This document shows, piece after piece, positions 53,126-63,823 of a stretch of 64,000 nucleotides of DNA. Under the pieces are notes generated by a model. The model was not told where the DNA came from, did not search any database, and was given only the letters and a program-made list of their open reading frames with translations. Every line of letters begins with the position of its first letter. Position 1 is the first letter of the stretch. The stretch spans positions 1,310,103 to 1,374,102 of the forward strand of contig JBBBDQ010001942.1 of assembly GCA_037127315.1 (NCBI GenBank), given 5' to 3'. The stretch comes from Ascarosepion bandense. Lineage: Eukaryota; Mollusca; Cephalopoda; Sepiida; Sepiidae. A program made the translations under genes and the position numbers.

Positions 53126-53224
53126 ACGTTGGCCATTAATAGTTTCAACAACAACAATAAAAATAAATTTTCATATATTTGGTAATTGTATATTTGTATT
53201 CTTTTCCCTATTTATTGAGGGCAA

Positions 53225-53310
53225 CTCGGTAGGGTGTAATGGTTAGCGAGCTTTTCTCACTAGAAGACATTACAACTGAGTAGTGAGTTCGATCCTCACT
53301 GGGTTCACCA
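53225..53310 (+). other. tRNA-like sequence (SINE head or tRNA pseudogene)
   Basis: Box A-like TAGGGTGTAATGGTTAGCGA, box B GAGTTCGATCCTCAC, ending GGGTTCACCA. The order and spacing fit a tRNA with a long variable region. No clean acceptor stem was found and there is no T-run terminator. Confidence 0.45.
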
Positions 53311-53397
53311 TACTTTGGGCCTTCTACGACATCTAAGGTACGCTTATAAAATAACCTTATTTACTGGTTAGTTTTTATTAGTGACATTTAGAGGTGG

Positions 53398-54440
53398 AGT
53401 AATGGTTAGCAGTTCGGAGAGCCAAGTTCAAATTCCAGTCGAGTTAATTACATTTACTTATATGCTAATACCCTTGGGAAATGTATAAATGGGTAAATAA
53501 AATAAAGACAAGAGGAAAGGAAAACTGTATTTTAAATCGCCTACGCGTTTCGTCCTGTGATGGACTTTATCAAGGCAAAAAGACGAAATGAGCTTTATTC
53601 TAAATTACATATCTATAAACAAACAGTGTTGGCAACCCCAAAGACGCTCACAAATCATTTCAAAAGATTAACAGAATATTTTAGTTTTTAAAATTCCTTC
53701 ATATGTCGTGCAAAGTCACGAGATGTTAAAATTCCTTTGCACTACACATGAATGAATTCTAAAACAGACTAACATACATAATAAAAAGTTTCAAAGAAAA
53801 CGGTCGAATTCCCTTCATTTTAATATCTCGTGACTTTGCACTACACATGAAGGAATTCTAAAACAGACTAACATACATAATAAAAAGTTTCAAAGAAAAC
53901 GGTCGAATTCCCTTCATTTTAATATCTCGTGACTTTGCACTAGACATGAAGGAATTCTAAAACAGACTAACATACATAATAAAAAGTTTCAAAGAAAACG
54001 GTCGAATTCCCTTCATTTTAATAGCTCGTGACTTTGCACTACACATGAAGGAATTCTAAAAACTAAAATAATCTTTTAATCTTTTGAAATGATTTGTGAG
54101 CGTCTTTGTTGTTGCCAACACTGTTTGTTTATAGATACGTAATTTAGAATAAAGCTTATTTCGTCTTTTTGACTTGATAAAGTCCATCACAGGACGAAAC
54201 GCGTAGGCGATTTAAAATACGGTTTTCCTCTTGTCTTTATTTTATTTAACCATTCTGTCCTTAATCTCAGATCATAACTGGGTATGTTTTTACAAAAGTA
54301 GAAATATAACACTTCCCCATCCAAGCTATAGGCAAATAGCAAGACAGTTTGGGTTCTATAGTCTTGTGTAGAAACCGGTCTGGGAGAAGGAAAAACTCAA
54401 AATTTAAAACTATATGTGGTCCTAGTAAATTTCAGACTAT
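53398..54440 (+). mobile_element. Family B' SINE split by a palindromic insert
   Basis: The head and body (AGTAATGGTTAGCAGTTCGG, CAAATTCCAGTCGAGTTAAT, CCCTTGGGAAATGTATAAAT) end at about 53490. After the palindrome the SINE resumes at about 54300 (CAAGACAGTTTGGGTTCTAT, ACTCAAAATTTAAAACTATA). A little sequence at the junction is unassigned. Confidence 0.65.
53492..54255. mobile_element. Palindromic element with about 215-bp inverted repeats and a 99-bp internal repeat
   Basis: The termini are TAAATAAAATAAAGACAAGA at left and TCTTGTCTTTATTTTATTTA at right. Inverted arms run about 53492-53720 and 54035-54255. Each arm has a GTCC/GGAC hairpin beside GAAACGCGTAGGCG. The centre has about 3.3 tandem copies of a 99-bp unit (CTAAAACAGACTAACATACA, AAGAAAACGGTCGAATTCCC). 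No coding region. The tail arrangement resembles two PLE-type termini in inverted orientation. Confidence 0.85.
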
Positions 54441-54584
54441 GCAGCTAAGGAAATGACCATTCGCCTTGACTTTATGGTTGAAAGTAATAAGAATAATAAG
54501 AAAAATAAAAATAAGTGATACACTTGATAACGAACTGTTTACTCCGACATTCAGTGTAAAATAAGTGTTTTTTATGGGTGTACT

Positions 54585-55229
54585 AGCAGTATAGCCCGGC
54601 GTTACTCGGGTGTAATGAAAGCTTTAGAACTAATCCATGGTCCTGGAGCTCAGACTCTTTGGACGTTGGCACGAAAGTTGTTTCCAGTTAAAGCAAAGCC
54701 ATAGACTGAAAGAAAAATGAATGGATGTAAGTCAAATTTTGATTTCCTTATATTGATATCAAATAAGTTTTTTCGTCGTAAACTGAATTTTGAAGGCTAA
54801 ATAAGTCCTCTGAGTAAATGGTATCATGGCTGAGACTAAGAACTACAATTATATCCACTTAGAGCCAAACCCGAAGCAAAAACTAAAATAAAAGGGCTGA
54901 AAAAATACAGACATACAGGCAGATAAACAGACATACACATAAACATCTTGAAATTTTCTATATATATATTATCGATTTTCTGCGCTATTGTAAGAACTGC
55001 AACCTTGAAACTTCTGAATATCGTTTCTTATGTATTTGTCTATGAGTGTATTAAATTTGATTAAAATCGGACCACTCCTTCTATAACCCGATTTTTTCGA
55101 TTATCGATTTTCGATATTTATCAGGGGTACCTCGACACAAAACCTAGCTAAGAACACTCGCAAACGCTTATAGTACAACTGTAAATTTTCAAGAAAATCG
55201 GTTCAGCCATTTCGAGGTCTATAGGTAAC

Positions 55230-55295
<66 letters not shown>

Positions 55296-55323
55296 GCAAA
55301 GTTCCATTTATAAATAAGTTTAC
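54585..55323 (+). mobile_element. Dispersed repeat U, copy 3
   Basis: Starts ACTAGCAGTATAGCCCGGCG, contains GAGCTCAGACTCTTTGGACG, TACCTCGACACAAAACCTAG, a (CA)n run (about 55221-55290) and ends TTCCATTTATAAATAAGTTT. Confidence 0.92.
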
Positions 55324-55411
55324 ATCGTCAATAGTAGTACTCTTACAGTACTAATGGCATTGCCATCTAGCTTAGGGTGAAATAAAAACAATAATGGTAT
55401 ACAAAATGACG

Positions 55412-55760
55412 TGCTTCTTGGTATGACGATAAACTGCATAAGGTAGCAAGGCCTCAGATTGGGAGGTTTTGAAGAACGTGGAACCGCCTCTTAATTGCTG
55501 TCTTTCACAGGTTCACCATGGCCCGGGGTAGTAGCACCAGTTAGGCTCCCTGTTATGGGCAAATAGTTAACCTCAAAACAGCGATCAAAACACGGTGAAA
55601 GTATAAAAATAGATTTTTATAGTAAATATACCAGCAATATATTTTTCAAGAAAAAATAAATATTGCCAGCAATACACTTTTAAGAAAAACATATTCACAG
55701 CAATATATTTTTTAGAAGAAAAAGAATGCATACCAGTAATACATCTGACTCTCAAGAAAA
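55412..55760 (+). repeat. Dispersed repeat family D, copy 3, with tail repeats
   Basis: Matches copies 1 and 2 (AAGGCCTCAGATTGGGAGG, ACCGCCTCTTAATTGCTG). It continues into degenerate units with CCAGCAATATATTTTTCAAG. Confidence 0.75.
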
Positions 55761-55894
55761 CTCTCTTTTCAAAAATACTCCTGATCTACAAACTGATTTC
55801 TAATTGTTTTACGACATGTGAATCTCAATAGGTTATTTAATGTCAACAAGAATTTACAATAGGGACACATGAATAAAATATGTATTCTTTGTAA

Positions 55895-56395
55895 TTCTTC
55901 TTCTATGTGCTTTGTTCTTTCAGAACATAGGCGATCATGGATCCCTATCCCTGGTGGCTCTTAGCACACTTTCTCCTGTAACACCACACAACCCCCGTTC
56001 TGTCATCCACCTGCTCAGGTCCTTAAAATATGTTATCCACTGCTTTCCCTTGGCTCTCATTCTATATATCTGGCCTGAAAAATTAATATTGAGCATCAGG
56101 AAGAGACAGAGTTCCTGGGACATGCAATGAGGAAGGAGGGCTTAGAGAATCTGATACTAACATGTCAGACAGAAAGAAGTAGAGAGAGGAGAAAACAGCG
56201 TGTAACGTACTTGACTGGCCTGAGCGAATGGATGGCAGAAAGGGGGTTGCGTGGTGTAATAGGAGAAAGCGTGCTAAGAGAAATAAGCGATAGGGTGTCG
56301 TGGAAGGCCATGATCGCCTACGTCCTGAAAGAACAAGGCACATAGAAGAAGAAGAAGAAGAAGAAGAAGAAGAAGAAGAAGAAGAAGAAGAATGT
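55895..56395. mobile_element. Two RTE 3' ends in inverted orientation
   Basis: A minus-strand copy (55895-56077; tail TTCTTCTTCT on the left; ATAGGCGATCATGGATCCCT) directly abuts a plus-strand copy (56078-56345). The plus copy ends in a pure (GAA)n tail of about 16 units (56344-56392). Both halves carry the same C-terminal coding region, so this is an inverted duplication and not a simple 5' inversion from twin priming. Confidence 0.8.
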
Positions 56396-57174
56396 ATTAA
56401 CTATTTTTATATTAAAAAATATTTATTTTTAAAATGCTAGACACATCTAGCAATGTGATGTCTTAAAAATAAATGTTTATTTCAGGACACTTTATTTTAT
56501 TTTTATTTTCACATTTCAGGACTTATTTTTCCTTTAATAAAATTTAAAGTACACCCCAAAGATTTACTTATTCGGCCAATGCGCTTTGAAGTGGAAAGGT
56601 TTGAGAAAGACTGGTATAACATATTACATCATAATATAGCCAAGTTGTTCAGTATAATTTCCCTTTGATGTAATTGAAGGACTTATTTGATGGCACAGTT
56701 TTTCAGTAATAATGTGCTTGCACCATGCATCTTGTCCATATACAATTTGTAAAGCTTCAGTAAACTATAATTTTTTTAAAAAGCTGTGTGCAATAAGGTT
56801 TTTATTGTTCACAGGAATTAAATAGCAACGCTACGATTTTGAACCTAAACTTGAACTTTTAAAATCATTTCCTTAAAAAAAAATATTTAAAAAAAATTTT
56901 AGCATGTCAAATCCCAACTTTCAAATTGAGTGCAATATCATGATTTTAGAATCAACTTTCCTTGCTTCACAACATTTTAGTAAGTCTCCATTTAATTTCG
57001 CAAGTGGTTTTTCGCATTGATACCTTAAAATATATCGCTAAAAGAAAAAAATACATGGATTAAAACCTGACAAGTGTCACTATTTCTGATTAAATTAAAT
57101 ACACACTTCGGTGTTAATTGCGTTTAAATGCTTTTCTTGTCAACGTGAAACCTTTTAAAAAGAAACTTTTTTTA
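56396..57174. other. AT-rich, nothing recognised
   Basis: No coding potential or repeat family was recognised. Confidence 0.4.
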
Positions 57175-57483
57175 GTTTTTTAATCAAATTTATTTCAAGC
57201 AAGGTATTAAATCTACTAAGACCCTAGGAGGTTACTGGGTGTGAAAGAATTAGAAAACAGAAAACAGAAGACATTATGAAGGGGCAAGAACAATGGAAGA
57301 GTCATCAGGAAAACAGTAGATAACGATTGACACTGCATTGAAAATTTTGAAGATCAAATTTGGCTGGAAAGTATGGTGCATGAATAGAATTATCACAATC
57401 GATGAAAGAAACTGTTAGCAGAGAATGTGCGGTCGTATCTCGCCAATTCAACTGTAAATTGATGAGAGTTTATTGACGATCAC

Positions 57484-57793
57484 TCAGTCAGTTAAGTGCC
57501 GTACGTGATACACACTTGGGCGAGCATGTCTCTTTTGATGCATGACTGATTAGGTAAAAGATTTTCCTGCATTAGGTTGTGGTTCTTTATGCAGTATACT
57601 GACTACCAACCAAGGCTATATAACCCAATCTATCCTGCTATTCAACCCATAGCTAGAGGGAGAAGAGATGGATTAATATCTTTCCCAAGGGTATTTGCGA
57701 GTAAGTAAATGCAAGGAAATCAACTGGAATTCGAACTCGGCTCCCCGATTTCACATTCCGAGCCGATATCTATTGAACCACAACACACATTGA
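57484..57793 (-). mobile_element. tRNA-derived SINE family B, full-length
   Basis: Minus-strand copy from CAGTCAGTTAAGTGCCGTAC to the head ending CCACAACACACATTG. Inserted in the LINE copy above. Confidence 0.9.
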
Positions 57794-57960
57794 GCAATTA
57801 GTACTGTTCATAATTAGTACTAATAATTAGCAATTAGTACTGTTCATAATTAGTACTAATAATTAGCAATTAGTACTGTTCATAATTAGTACTAATAATT
57901 AGCAATTAGTACTGTTCATAATTAGTACTAATAATTAGCAATTAGTACTGTTCATAATTT
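57790..57960 (+). repeat. Minisatellite of 36-bp units, 5 copies
   Basis: GTACTGTTCATAATTAGTAC recurs at 57801, 57837, 57873, 57909 and 57945 (the last partial), exactly 36 bp apart and almost identical. Each unit is internally palindromic (TTAGTACT and AGTACTAA). Confidence 0.95.
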
Positions 57961-58260
57961 CTAGATACCATAGGATAATCAGAACGATTATCATAAAGGT
58001 ATTTATAGAAAAGGCATGTTGAAGCAATTTTACGGCGATGGGAAAGTGGCTGAAGCCTTGATGCCAGGTCAGGACTAATAATATTGCTGATGCTTCTTTA
58101 GATTTTATCAAGAAACTCTAAATAAATAACCGGAGACACAGGACCATATGTGGCAGTAATATTCTAAGCATGGACAAATGGGGAAAATTATAAATAGGTA
58201 AGATAGACTCTGGGGAGAAGATTTGTCACAGTGAACCAACTTTTTTAGCATCTGACCTAG

Positions 58261-58859
58261 CAATGGATTCAATATGGATATTTCTCTTTATGCCAGAAGA
58301 GAATGTTAGCCCCGAGTAGGCGTACCAAGTCACTCTTCAGGAGGTTAACTATTGAAAATCCAGAGTTTACTTGAACATTTATTAGCTATGAGACCACACA
58401 TAAACGAGTTCTTTTAAAAGCAATTCATTTTATTTTAAAAGCAATTCATGATACAATATTATCAATTTTGTTATTAATTACGCATACGAATTTGTATTTT
58501 AAGCCGGTTTAAAAAGTTTCATTGCTCCACTGGGCTTCAGATTAAACAGACTGCATGACAATTTGGACTATATATATATACCCTACTCCACCACTGGAGC
58601 GAGATGAGACACAAGGTCTTTTTTTAACGTGGGGATCCCGAATATGAACAAAAATTCCCCACTCCCCTCAACCGCCGGTTCAGCTGGCCCCAGTGACAAG
58701 CACCTGGTCCACCCCTTTGGTGCAATGGGATGTCTTCGAGGACAGAGACACAACTGAGAGATGATTTTTGGTCTCTACCCGACACAAAATGTACGAGGTA
58801 AGTATATAACAATTTAAAGAAATGGCTTAAAACGGGTGTAATCTTTTTTTCAAAATAAA
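58261..58859. other. No recognised gene
   Basis: Unique-looking sequence. The 58600-58800 part is GC-richer and contains ACGAGGTAAGTATA, which resembles a 5' splice site, but no exon could be supported. Confidence 0.35.
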
Positions 58860-59575
58860 CTAAGAAGATTGGGCCACTATGTCGATCCAGGATGTTTTTT
58901 TCACCAGAATCCATCCTGCATATATACAAGTCAACCATCCGTCCGTGCATGGAGTACTGCTGCCATTTATGGTCAGGTGCTCCTGCCGTTCTCCTCAGTG
59001 TTCTTGACAAGCTCCAAAGGAGAGTTTGTAATGTGATAGGTACTGATCTGGCGACTCGACTGCACCCACTTCCCCATCGTCGAAATGTGGCCTCCCTTTG
59101 TCTCTTCTATAAATACTTTCATGGCTTCTGCTCGGATGAGCTTAAGTCACTGATGCCTCCTCAACAGGTGTTTACCCGTGCAACCAGACTGGCAACTGGG
59201 TCCCACCTATTCACAGTCAGGTTAGCCAAATGCAGACGACAATTCTACTCCTGCAGCTTCCTCTCTCGCACTTCCCGCCTGTGGAACTCGCTCCCGTATT
59301 CTTGCTTTCCTGACGGCTACAACCTCCAGAAATTTAAATGCAAAGTTAATACTCATCTACTAACCACTGGACTCTAGCTCTCTCCCCTCCCCTGTATAAC
59401 CTTCACTTTCTCTCCACCTATGTATCTGTCATTGCACCTGCTTTCTCAGCTTTCTATTGTTCGTTCTAACTAGTTTGTACTCCTCACTCTTCTCTAATTA
59501 ATCTTTTTACATTTATGTAACCCCCTGCACATCAGTGGCGTTTCCGCCTTGCTCGGGGTGAGATGATTAAAAAAA
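58860..59575 (+). mobile_element. LINE family A 3' end, best-preserved copy
   Basis: Plus-strand copy with an uninterrupted ORF2 C-terminus, full 3' UTR (CCCCTGCACATCAGTGGCGT, CTTGCTCGGGGTGAGATGAT) and an A-rich tail. It defines the family for the other copies in the window. Confidence 0.9.
58892..59377 (+). pseudogene. LINE family A ORF2 C-terminal fragment (161 codons, open)
   Basis: The frame is open from about 58866 and the ATG at 58892 is internal. Blocks in order: ESILHIYKSTIRPCMEYCC, LWSGAPAVLLSVLDKLQRRV, LHPLPHRRNVASLCLFYKYF, RATRLATGSHLFTVRLAK, TSRLWNSLPYSCFPDG and NLQKFKCKVNTHLL. This is the thumb and C-terminal region of a CR1/Jockey-superfamily reverse transcriptase. The catalytic motifs lie upstream and were lost by 5' truncation. 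There are no stops or frameshifts, so the insertion looks recent. Confidence 0.88.
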
Positions 59576-59801
59576 AAATAAATAAATAAGAAAGGCCTAT
59601 GCAAAGGGAAACAGTAATTAACCACGGTCCTGGAAATGAATGACAGAAAAGAGCTGAATAGTAATAGGAAGTCAAAGTTATGAATTTCTCGTGATATCTC
59701 GTTTTGTTCTTTTTAAGTATTACACAGTTACTGCTCGTGTTGTTTTCACTATATCTTATTCTATAAATAATCCTTTCGATTATAATAAAGGCCATTATAT
59801 A
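59576..59801. other. No recognised feature
   Basis: AT-rich spacer between the LINE tail and the 5S-like cluster. Confidence 0.35.
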
Positions 59802-59980
59802 TATTACGGCCATATCACGTGGAATACACCGGTTTTCGCTCGATCACCGAAGTTAAGCAACGTTGAGCCTGGTCAGTACTTAGATGGGGGTTCTCGCTCG
59901 ATCACCGAAGTTAAGCAACGTTGAGCCTGGTCAGTACTTAGATGGGTGATCGCTTGGGAATACCAGGTGCTGTAAGCGTT
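59802..59980 (+). rRNA. 5S rRNA-like unit 1 with 58-bp internal duplication
   Basis: Starts ATTACGGCCATATCACGTGG and ends CAGGTGCTGTAAGCGTT, matching the ends of animal 5S rRNA. A 58-bp piece from GGTTTTCGCTCGATCACC to TTAGATGGG is repeated once, giving about 179 bp instead of about 120. It cannot fold as normal 5S; a pseudogene. Confidence 0.85.
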
Positions 59981-59985
59981 TATTG

Positions 59986-60164
59986 GCTTACGGCCATATC
60001 ACGTTGAATACACCGGTTCTCGCTCGATCACCGAAGTTAAGCAACGTTGAGCCTGGTCAGTACTTAGATGGGGGTTCTCGCTCGATCACCGAAGTTAAGC
60101 AACGTTGAGCCTGGTCAGTACTTAGATGGGTGATCGCTTGGGAATACCAGGTGCTGTAAGCGTT
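59986..60164 (+). rRNA. 5S rRNA-like unit 2 with the same internal duplication
   Basis: Starts GCTTACGGCCATATCACG and is otherwise the same as unit 1, with the same duplicated 58 bp. It is separated from unit 1 by TATTG only. Almost identical to unit 1, so the two arose by recent duplication. Confidence 0.85.
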
Positions 60165-60169
60165 TATTG

Positions 60170-60290
60170 GCTTACGGCCATATCACGTTGAATACACCGG
60201 TTCTCGCTCGATCACCGAAGTTAAGCAACGTTGAGCCTGGTCAGTACTTAGATGGGTAACCGCTTGGGAATACCAGGTGCTGTAAGCGTT
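60170..60290 (+). rRNA. 5S rRNA-like unit 3, normal length (121 bp)
   Basis: Full-length 5S-like sequence with the internal control region: AAGTTAAGCAACGTTGAGCC (box A area) and GATGGGTAACCGCTTGGGAA (box C area). It lacks the duplication. No T-run terminator follows; a SINE begins within 10 bp. It may be a functional 5S gene in principle, but the context suggests a pseudogene. Confidence 0.85.
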
Positions 60291-60297
60291 ATTGACG

Positions 60298-60445
60298 GAT
60301 GTGCGTTGTGGTGCCGTGGATGTCGGCTCGGAGGGGGAAATCAGTTCCAATTCCAGTCGAACGCTTTGCATTCACTTACGCACTTGTACCCTTGGGAAAG
60401 GTATTAATCCGTCCCTTCCTTCCAGTTATGGGTTAAATAACTGAG
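60298..60445 (+). mobile_element. tRNA-derived SINE family B, 3'-truncated
   Basis: Head ATGTGCGTTGTGGTGCCGTG, box B-like GTTCCAATTCCAG, body to GGTTATGGGTTAAATAACTG-like sequence, then stops. Immediately downstream of 5S-like unit 3. Confidence 0.85.
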
Positions 60446-60700
60446 GTATGTTGTTCATGCGATCTGTGACAGACTTCTGCACCGATTGTTATCAGCAGTT
60501 CCAAAAAGTGTGGCTGGTGCTACACAAGCCTTCACCACTTTACACCTCCTAACACACTAACTCAAACCCACTCTCTTCCTATGTATATCCTAAGTCGTCT
60601 ATCACCCTCCTTCTGACATTTCCTATACCCAATCCCTCTATGTAACCCCCTGCGCTATAGTGGCAGTGGAATGCTTTGCTTGGGGTGACACGATTAAAAA
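60446..60700 (+). mobile_element. CR1/Jockey-type LINE 3' UTR, other subfamily
   Basis: Ends CCCCTGCGCTATAGTGGCAG, GCTTTGCTTGGGGTGACACG and ATTAAAAAAAA. The upstream part is not family A. Confidence 0.65.
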
Positions 60701-60779
60701 AAAACAACAATTCTTTGTGTGGTAGTCTAACTAAGTTAGACGCTCATATGTCGAAATTGACGGGAGAGTCCATAATATA

Positions 60780-60810
<31 letters not shown>

Positions 60811-60839
60811 GAAAATAAGGCACATTACAAAAAAAAAAA

Positions 60840-61625
60840 GAAAAAAAAGTGGCTTCAAACAGAAATTACATCACTTAGACCCCACCCAATACTGGAACTA
60901 AAGAACCTAGAAAAAGAAGAGTGCTATGGTTTAACCCCACTTTCTGTAAGCTAATATTAATATCGGGCAATACTTTCTGAAATTAGTTCATAAGCACTTT
61001 AAGCAGAACAACCCACTAAGGAAAATTTGCAATAGAAAGACATTAAAAATTAGTTATTCCTGCACTAGCAATATTAATAGCATCATCAATTCACATAATA
61101 ATAATATACTAAAGAAATTTTATAACAATAAAAGGACAGATAGTACAACCCTCTGTAACTGTAGAGTAAAAAATAAATGCCCAGTTGGAGGTATATGTAG
61201 ATCCAAAGAGGTAATATACCAAGCAACCATCTATCTTAGTGAAGACAATAGCGAGAAAAAATATATATAGGAATTTCCGCCGGACCATGGAAACAACACC
61301 TACATAATCACACTCAATCATTTTCTAAACCCCATCTAAAACATCAAACCGCTCTTTCTAAACATTTCTGGGAACTAAACGACAGAAACCTTTCCCCTCA
61401 GATTGAATGAAAGATTATAGGGAAATCTCAAACCCCCAATAGCTTTTGAAGCAGATGCAATTTATGCTTAGACGAAAAGATTAGATTTATCAAATTCAGA
61501 GAATCTAGCCAATTATTAAATCAGAGTAATGAAATAATTTTCAAATGCCGCCATAAAAATAAATTTAAACTAACACAAAATCTTAGAATCACCCCGTTCC
61601 GACACACTTGCAGGTCTTTCACATT
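60840..61625 (+). pseudogene. Penelope-like element 5, C-terminal fossil
   Basis: Several frames together show CNCRVKNKCPVGGICRSKEV (Cys-rich linker), YQATIYL, then a GIY-YIG region disrupted by a frameshift right at KKYI. HNHTQSFSKPHLKHQTALSK follows, then CNLCLDEKIRFIKF and IIFKCRHKNKFKL near the C-terminus. These blocks belong to the same PLE lineage as PLE 4. Two in-frame stops lie between 61400 and 61450. Inactive. Confidence 0.75.
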
Positions 61626-62264
61626 TGTGTAGACCATTCGTTGGAGGATTTTACAGACCGAAGAAGTAAGGATAAAGATCTACCATACAATGGGTTGGCA
61701 TGCCGATCTAAGTACACAATGACTTTATATTATTGGAGTACGAAGTTTTTAAAAAAGAAAGTCCTACCATGAACTATGTAATTGTAGATGATTTCACTAT
61801 AATGACTTCGATATAAATATTTCACGTGTATAATGGTGCACCTATGTGTAACGTTAAATATGTTTCTCATATATATGGGGGCACTTGATTTTGTGCATGC
61901 TTCTATAGACTTTTGTACATGTTTATATATATTATTGTATGTATTATTGCGTGTATAAGGGGTCACATAAGTATAAGTGAATTTCATCTATAAGAATAGA
62001 CCTAATTATGTATATGTTTTTCCATCATTTGAGAACACCTGATTATATGTGGGTTATGTTAATCTTGGATGCAGTCAGTTGTGCATTCTTGAACTGATTA
62101 TACCTTCATGTACTGATCATTCTACCCATATGTGTACAAGTTAGTATCAAAAATCCAAATGAGGTAGGCCGGTATATATGGATATATATATGTGTGTAAT
62201 GTTTGTTAAGATGTATGAAAAGAAAATATACCACCTCGGGTACACTTGTATTATAGTAACAGCC
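61626..62264. other. AT-rich, nothing recognised
   Basis: Contains several ATGTGTATA-like patches and short TA runs. No element was recognised. Confidence 0.4.
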
Positions 62265-62481
62265 ACAGCCTTCAGTCACTTTCTCGTCGACGTGATGTGG
62301 CTTCCCTCTGTCTTTTCTACAAGTATTTTCATGGCAACTGCTCTGACGAAATTTTCCCCTGGTTCCCCGACCACATGTATTTACTTGTGCTACTAGACTG
62401 GCATCTAGGTCTCACTTTTTTACTGTCAAAATAGTTAAATATAACCGTATATTCTACTTTAACAGTTTCTTTTTGCGCACT
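62265..62481 (+). mobile_element. LINE family A variant, internal fragment
   Basis: Plus-strand block from RRRDVASLCLFYKYFHGNCS to the TTAACAGTTTCTTTTTGCGC region. Truncated by SINE B. Confidence 0.75.
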
Positions 62482-62790
62482 TAGTGCGTTGTAGTGCAGT
62501 GGATATCAGCTCGGAACGACAAATAGGGGAGCCGAGTTCGAATTCCAGTTGAATTCCTGGCATTCACTTACGCAAAAATACTCTTGTGAAAGGTATTAAT
62601 CCGTCTCTTCCCTCCAGTTATGGGTTAAATAATAGAACGGTTTGGGTTCTATAGCCTTGGTTAGCGACCACTCTACCGCAGAAAGCAAAGGTAAACTACT
62701 GTGGGATAATCTTTTGCCTGGTCAGTCATGTCTCTTTCGGGACATGATCTCCCAAGGCGTGTATCATGTATAGTACTTAACTGACTGACT
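62482..62790 (+). mobile_element. tRNA-derived SINE family B, full-length
   Basis: Head TGCGTTGTAGTGCAGTGGAT, GAGTTCGAATTCCAG, body, GTCTCTTTCGGGACATGATC palindrome and 3' ACTGACTGACT end. Confidence 0.92.
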
Positions 62791-62890
62791 AGATTGGCAA
62801 TAATGTCCCAACCTTTTACCGTCGAAATAATTAAATATAACCGTATCTTCTACTCTAATAGTTTCTTTTCTTGCACTTCCCGTTTGGGAG
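62791..62890 (+). mobile_element. LINE family A variant fragment, repeated after the SINE
   Basis: About 90 bp (AGATTGGCAATAATGTCCCA to TCTTGCACTTCCCG) repeats the stretch just before the SINE (62393-62481) at reduced identity. Confidence 0.65.
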
Positions 62891-62966
62891 TTAAAAGTAG
62901 ATGGATAAATGTAAAGAGGCGTACATTGTCATTATGTATAGGGGTATATAAAAAGTTGCTTGTATA

Positions 62967-63000
<34 letters not shown>

Positions 63001-63191
63001 TGTGTATACATGTATGCGTGCATCCGCTCCTCGCAGAATTGCGAGTGTGTGAACACGATAATTGTATGTGGAGATAAATAGATGAATGAATGTATGAAGA
63101 ACACATTTACGAGGATATATACGTATGGATGTGAGGATATATGTAAGTATGAAAATATATCCGTATTTTGGGGTATGTTTGAGAATTACTA

Positions 63192-63225
<34 letters not shown>

Positions 63226-63749
63226 CACTATACGCGCGGAAATCCCGTCTTTATGAAGTGTATATATGTGAGTATACGAAAGTAAGTTCCGTATGCAGAC
63301 ATGAAAAAGTGTAGGACGGTAAGTATTTATAAGCATAAACAAAGTCACACTTGTAAGTTTATGTGGGGATGTGCGCATATGTGTATATGGATATAAGTTA
63401 GTGTACATGGGTGGCTTAATTTATGGGGTTACACATACACACGTATCCATAGAATTAGAAATAAACGGTTAATTGCTTAGCGGTCAACATTCTCATGACT
63501 GGTCTGATTACCCCCAGCTGATCTGATGCCAATGCCTCTGTCCTGACTCTCTTTTCCTTTTCCTTTTTTATCCGTCTTCTTATTTTTTATTTTTTTTTTA
63601 TCTTTCTTTTCAGTTAAAGAAAATGCTTATTCCGGCAAAATCTTTTGTACCAAATGGAAGGAATATTGTGCGTCTGATGAAATGAGCTAATTAAGCTCAT
63701 TGAAATGAATTATAATATATAACCAATTTAAATGACATGTTGTGTTTTC
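62891..63749. other. AT-rich with (TA)n runs, nothing else recognised
   Basis: (TA)n at 62967-62997 and 63191-63223. Open frames crossing them are repeat-derived. Confidence 0.4.
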
Positions 63750-63750
63750 C

Positions 63751-63823
<73 letters not shown>
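63750..63823. repeat. (TA)n(TG)n compound microsatellite
   Basis: TA run then an uninterrupted TG run of about 24 units. Confidence 0.95.

Larger units (their letters stand above)
57175..58260 (-). mobile_element. Divergent LINE family A-like copy, split by a SINE and a minisatellite
   Basis: The 3' end (57182-57480: CAAGCAAGGTATTAAATCTA, GGAGGTTACTGGGTG) and upstream ORF2 part (57961-58260: GGTATTTATAGAAAAGGCAT, GGACCATATGTGGCAG) are separated by SINE B and the 36-bp minisatellite. Heavily mutated. Confidence 0.7.

Noticed and set aside
53225..53310. Functional tRNA gene
   Set aside because: Good box B but no clean acceptor stem and no terminator; reported as tRNA-like only.
58700..58830. 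Host exon ending in ACGAGGTAAGTATA
   Set aside because: A splice-donor-like sequence alone is weak; no matching acceptor, no recognisable protein, and LINE sequence begins 50 bp downstream.
62968..63408. 146-codon minus-strand frame rich in Tyr, Ile and Thr
   Set aside because: It runs through two (TA)n tracts that read as Tyr-Ile repeats; an artefact.
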